This document shows positions 60,674 through 64,000 of a stretch of 64,000 bases of DNA, piece after piece. The notes beneath the pieces were generated by a model. That model was not told the DNA's origin. It worked only from the letters and a program-made list of their open reading frames with translations, and did not search any database. The translations under genes were made by a program, and so were the position numbers. How positions within the stretch are numbered: position 1 is the stretch's first letter; the number at the start of each line of letters is the position of its first letter. The stretch comes from Cordia subcordata. Taxonomy: Eukaryota > Streptophyta > Magnoliopsida > Boraginales > Cordiaceae. The DNA lies in NCBI GenBank assembly GCA_028554755.1, contig JAPTOF010000016.1, positions 14,566,001 to 14,630,000 of the forward strand. The letters run 5' to 3'.

Positions 60674-62171
60674 TATCCCAAGTGTGACTGAAAGGGAAGC
60701 TTCCACTCGGGGAAAGATTCCATGAAATTCTATCCACTGTGCTTTCGTTAAGACTAAATTCTGGAACATCGACATGGGAGAGATGCATTGGCCAATTCCA
60801 AGAACCATCAATGAAAATCTCACATACCTTTGCATGAATTGGGGGATGTGGGATGGCATTTGTCCATCGCTCAAAGAGAGAACCATCTTTGTGCCAATTA
60901 TCGCTCCAAAAGAAGGTGTTTGCTCCATTTCCAACCTTGTGCTTAAGGAATCTTTTTGCAATGGGACGGCAGCCTAGAAGTGTTTTAAAAACCCGACTTG
61001 CCTCCTTGGGAGCTTGTGAATTCCAAATAGAAGAGTCTTTGATATAATTTGCTTGAACCCATTGACTCCAAAGTGTTTCTTTCATTGCATACATCCTCCA
61101 TAAAATTTTGAGCATGTATGTTAAGTTTACCTCCTCAATGCTTCGGATACCAAGCCCCCCCTCCTTAAGTGGGAGACAAATGTCCTTCCAAGCCACCCTA
61201 GGACCAGTCCCCCTCCACAAAAAGGCTTTGAATTTTGTTTCAATGGCGGCCATAACTCCTTCAGGTAAAAGGAAAGCGTTCACCCAATAAGCACAAATCT
61301 GAAGGAGAACCGATTTGATAAGCACTAGTCTCCCAGCAAAGGAGAGCCAATTGTTGCACCATGAGTCAAGCTTTGAAGTGATTTTTTCCAAGAGAGGACA
61401 GCAGTCAAGTTTTCTAAGCTTTCTTGAAACAGGTGGGATGCCCAAATAACGGATTGAAGCTCACCTTCTCGCAACTCAATTCTATCCGTGATTGCTCTTT
61501 TCTCCTCACTTGGAACTCCACCAAAGAAGATAACACTCTTAGCATTATTGATAATCAGCCCTGAGTGAGTTGAAAAAGTTCTCAAAGTATCCACGATGCA
61601 ATCAATAGAATTCATGTCCCCTTTACAAAAGATAAGAAGATCATCCGCAAAACAAAGATGATTAAGCTTTATGCTTCCACATTTTGGGTGAAAATGAAAC
61701 TTCGGGTTGTTTGCCAAGTTGTTAAGCATGCACGAAAGAACCTCCATACACAGGACAAAGAGATAAGGAGAGATAGGATCTCCTTGCCTAACGCCATTTG
61801 CACGAGAAGTAACCTTCCAAACCTCCATTGAGGGCAATGGAGAAGCTAGGAGTTTTAATACAAGCCATAATCCAATCCACAAATTTTTGGGAAATCCAAA
61901 AGCAAGAAGAGTGCATTCAATGAATCTCCAATTCAAGGAGTCAAAAGCTTTCATAATATCAACTTTAAAGGCAAATCTTGTGGAAATATGTCTCCTTTGA
62001 TAACCTCTCATCATGTCATGAGCAATAAGGATATTTTCATGGATGAGCCTTCCCTTAGTGAATGCTGATTGATTCCAAGAGATGAAGTTGGGTAAGCATA
62101 CCTTTATCCTACTTGCAATGAGCTTTGAGACGCACTTGTAGATGGTGTTACGACATGATATTGGCCTATAA
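60674..62171 (-). repeat. Array unit 14 (1498 bp, longest)
   Basis: Variants: CCACTGTGC, CCTCCATAAAATTTTG, CTTCTCGCAACTC, TTGCACGAGAAG. The last one opens a 423-codon frame with unit 15 (62596-61325). Confidence 0.95.
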
Positions 62172-62596
62172 TATCCCAAGTGTGACTGAAAGGAAGCTTC
62201 CACTCGGGAAAGATTCCATGAAATTCTATCCACTGTGCTTCCGTTAAGACTCAATTCAGGAACAGCGACATGGGAGAGATGCATTGGCCAAGTCCAAGAA
62301 CCATCAATGAAAATCTCACATACCTTTGCATGAATTGGGGGATGTGGGATGGCATTTGTCCATCGCTCAAAGAGAGAACCATCTTTGTGCCAATTATCGC
62401 TCCAAAAGAAGGTGTTTGCTCCATTTCCAACCTTGTGCTTAAGGAATCTTTTTGCAATGGGACGGCAGCCTAGAAGTGTTTTAAAACCCGACTTGCCTCC
62501 TTGGGAGCTTGTGAATTCCAAATAGAAGAGTCTTTGATATAATTTGCTTGAACCCATTGACTCCAAAGTGTTTCTTTCATTGCATACATCCTCCAA
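61325..62596 (-). CDS. 423-codon chimeric frame across the unit 15/14 junction
   Basis: This open frame crosses a junction. It starts in unit 15 (MEDVCNERNTLES, FKTLLGCRPIAKRFLKHKVG, FWSDNWHKDGSLFERWTNAI, ISWNLSRVEASFQSHLG) and continues as YYRPISCRNTIYKCVSKLIA in unit 14. It runs through NQSAFTKGRL, MKAFDSLNWRF, RANGVRQGDPISPYLF and FADDLLIFCKGD to a shifted thumb and stop at 61325. A local indel in unit 15 lets the two phases join. It is a by-product of the array, not a known gene architecture. Confidence 0.65.
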   Translation of the reverse strand: MEDVCNERNTLESMGSSKLYQRLFYLEFTSSQGGKSGFKTLLGCRPIAKRFLKHKVGNGANTFFWSDNWHKDGSLFERWTNAIPHPPIHAKVCEIFIDGSWTWPMHLSHVAVPELSLNGSTVDRISWNLSRVEASFQSHLGYYRPISCRNTIYKCVSKLIASRIKVCLPNFISWNQSAFTKGRLIHENILIAHDMMRGYQRRHISTRFAFKVDIMKAFDSLNWRFIECTLLAFGFPKNLWIGLWLVLKLLASPLPSMEVWKVTSRANGVRQGDPISPYLFVLCMEVLSCMLNNLANNPKFHFHPKCGSIKLNHLCFADDLLIFCKGDMNSIDCIVDTLRTFSTHSGLIINNAKSVIFFGGVPSEEKRAITDRIELREGELQSVIWASHLFQESLENLTAVLSWKKSLQSLTHGATIGSPLLGD

Positions 62597-63662
62597 AAAT
62601 TTTGAGCATGTATGTTAAGTTTACCTCCTCAATGCTTCGGATACCAAGCCCCCCCTCCTTAAGTGGGAGACAAATGTCCTTCCAAGCCACCCTAGGACCA
62701 GTCCCCCTCCACAAAAAGGCTTTGAATTTTGTTTCAATGGCGGCCATAACTCCTTCAGGTAAAAGGAAAGCGTTCACCCAATAAGCACAAATCTGAAGGA
62801 GAACCGATTTGATAAGCACTAGTCTCCCAGCAAAGGAGAGCCAATTGTTGCACCATGAGTAAAGCTTTGAAGTGATTTTTTCCAAGAGAGGACAGTCAAG
62901 TTTTCTAAGCTTTCTTGAAACAGGTGGGATGCCCAAATAACGGATTGAAGCTCACCTTCTGAACTCAATTCTATCCGTGATTGCTCTTTTCTCCTCACTT
63001 GGAACTCCACCAAAGAAGATAACACTCTTAGCATTATTGATAATCAGCCCTGAGTGAGTTGAAAAAGTTCTCAAAGTATCCACGATGCAATCAATAGAAT
63101 TCATGTCCCCTTTACAAAAGATAAGAAGATCATCCGCAAAACAAAGATGATTAAGCTTTATGCTTCCACATTTTGGGTGAAAATGAAACTTCGGGTTGTT
63201 TGCCAAGTTGTTAAGCATGCACGAAAGAACCTCCATACACAGGACAAAGAGATAAGGAGAGATAGGATCTCCTTGCCTAACGCCATTTGCAGCCCAGAAG
63301 TAACCTTCCAAACCTCCATTGAGGGCAATGGAGAAGCTAGGAGTTTTAATACAAGCCATAATCCAATCCACAAATTTTTGGGAAATCCAAAAGCAAGAAG
63401 AGTGCATTCAATGAATCTCCAATTCAAGGAGTCAAAAGCTTTCATAATATCAACTTTAAAGGCAAATCTTGTGGAAATATGTCTCCTTTGATAACCTCTC
63501 ATCATGTCATGAGCAATAAGGATATTTTCATGGATGAGCCTTCCCTTAGTGAATGCTGATTGATTCCAAGAGATGAAGTTGGGTAAGCATACCTTTATCC
63601 TACTTGCAATGAGCTTTGAGACGCACTTGTAGATGGTGTTACGACATGATATTGGCCTATAA
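62172..63662 (-). repeat. Array unit 15 (1491 bp)
   Basis: Most divergent start: TGCTTCCGTTAAGACTCAAT and CAGGAACAGCGAC. Also GGCCAAGTCCAAG, GAGTAAAGCTTTG with GACAGTCAAG (as unit 7), and GCAGCCCAGAAG. Confidence 0.95.
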
Positions 63663-64000
63663 TATCCCAAGTGTGACTGAAAGGGAAGCTTCCACTCGGG
63701 GAAAGATTCCATGAAATTCTATCCACTGTGCTTTCGTTAAGACTAAATTCTGGAACATCGACATGGGAGAGATGCATTGGCCAATTCCAAGAACCATCAA
63801 TGAAAATCTCACATACCTTTGCATGAATTGGGGGATGTGGGATGGCATTTGTCCATCGCTCAAAGAGAGAACCATCTTTGTGCCAATTATCGCTCCAAAA
63901 GAAGGTGTTTGCTCCATTTCCAACCTTGTGCTTAAGGAATCTTTTTGCAATGGGACGGCAGCCTAGAAGTGTTTTAAAAACCCGACTTGCCTCCTTGGGA
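63663..64000 (-). repeat. Array unit 16 (partial, 338 bp to the window edge)
   Basis: Begins at the junction with CACTCGGGGAAAG, CCACTGTGC and TTCCAAGAACC, and is cut by the window end, so the array continues. Confidence 0.95.

Larger units (their letters stand above)
40648..64000 (-). mobile_element. B13: minus-strand LINE whose ORF2 has been amplified into a tandem array
   Basis: The T-run 40648-40654 followed by GCGGGATCAGTAAGAAATTA is the reverse complement of a LINE 3' end. A 3' UTR of about 65 bp and a normal ORF2 C-terminus (40721-41268) follow. From 41269 upward the zf-RVT-to-RT segment is repeated head to tail to the end of the window. No 5' part (ORF1, endonuclease) is visible; it may lie beyond 64000 or be lost. 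Confidence 0.85.
41269..64000 (-). repeat. Tandem array of about 1.49-kb LINE-ORF2-derived units (15 complete plus 1 partial)
   Basis: Fifteen complete head-to-tail units (1487-1498 bp) and 338 bp of a sixteenth fill 22.7 kb. Every unit is minus-strand LINE ORF2 from RT YRPISC through NQSAFTKGRLIHEN, KVDIMKAFDSLNWR, RQGDPISPYLF, FADDLLIF, the thumb and the W-rich segment to zf-RVT SFPFSHTWD. Each ends at the same junction, GGGATATTATAGGCC on the minus strand, where HTWD of one unit is fused to YRPIS of the next. By eye units are nearly identical, differing by scattered substitutions and recurrent short indels. Unit length is not a multiple of three in most units, so frames do not continue across junctions. 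Confidence 0.97.

Noticed and set aside
42245..63491. A plus-strand 114-codon ORF (MIKLYASTFWVKMKLRV...) repeated in almost every array unit
   Set aside because: It is exactly antisense to the RT palm (FADD to KVDIMKAF) of each unit. Its conservation follows from unit identity, and it has no homology or codon signal of its own.
41269..64000. CRISPR array or tandem protein-domain gene
   Set aside because: Units are 1.49 kb without spacers, derive from LINE ORF2, and change reading phase at each junction. There are no cas genes and the sequence is eukaryotic.
41269..64000. Tandem LINE insertions (head-to-tail dimers)
   Set aside because: Units lack the 3' UTR, poly(A), TSD and 5' region; the repeated piece is internal to ORF2.
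1..64000. LTR retrotransposons, DNA transposons or host genes between the LINEs
   Set aside because: I saw no gag-pol motifs such as an integrase zinc finger or aspartic protease, no long direct terminal repeats, no transposase, and no ORF without LINE similarity on either strand.

Overview
The window looks like plant nuclear heterochromatin made almost entirely of L1-clade LINEs (non-LTR retrotransposons) and their fragments. The plant assignment rests on the ORF1 layout: a DUF4283-like RNA-binding region followed by one CCHC zinc knuckle. It is also supported by the two-ORF structure with an APE-type endonuclease, an FADD reverse transcriptase and a C-terminal zf-RVT domain in ORF2, plus one tRNA-derived SINE. 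The DNA is AT-rich. I found no host protein gene, rRNA gene, genuine tRNA gene, LTR element or CRISPR array. Names such as A2 or B9 below are local labels only.

Two kinds of LINE are present. Type B elements have ORF1 plus ORF2. Where the boundary is preserved, the ORF1 stop and ORF2 start overlap as ATGA (or overlap slightly more). Type A elements have an ORF1 of the same architecture followed directly by a 3' UTR and poly(A), with no ORF2. Several type A copies are bounded by exact target-site duplications (TSDs), so they moved as units. Both types share a 3'-terminal motif ending near CGC-poly(A) and a CT-rich 5' motif, which suggests type A elements use type B machinery in trans.

Layout. 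1-4442: fragments A1, B0 and B1, with complete ORF1-only element A2 (975-3638) inserted into B1. 4443-16035: minus-strand element B2, split by A3 (5398-8269), A4 (9048-10362) and B3 (10484-15815), each with TSDs. 16036-20111: minus-strand B4, with truncated copy B5 (18201-19121) inside its ORF1. 20112-21731: plus-strand 3' half of B6. 21732-22790: 5' part of B7. 22791-33685: B8, interrupted by plus-strand A5 (24549-31253), which is itself interrupted by B9 (25072-30824), the most complete two-ORF copy. 33686-35182: fragments B10 and A6. 35183-40647: plus-strand ORF2 B11, interrupted by A7, A8 (which carries the SINE) and B12.

40648-64000 is the most unusual part. It is the 3' end of a minus-strand LINE (B13) whose ORF2 segment, from the RT motif YRPISC to the zf-RVT motif HTWD, has been amplified into a head-to-tail array. 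There are 15 complete units of 1487-1498 bp and a sixteenth that runs off the window. Successive units join at the same chimeric junction and are out of reading phase, so this looks like a young satellite born from a LINE coding region rather than a polyprotein gene.

Coordinates come from reading the sequence by eye. TSD-bounded edges are accurate to a few bases; edges of truncated fragments without TSDs may be off by 10-50 bases.
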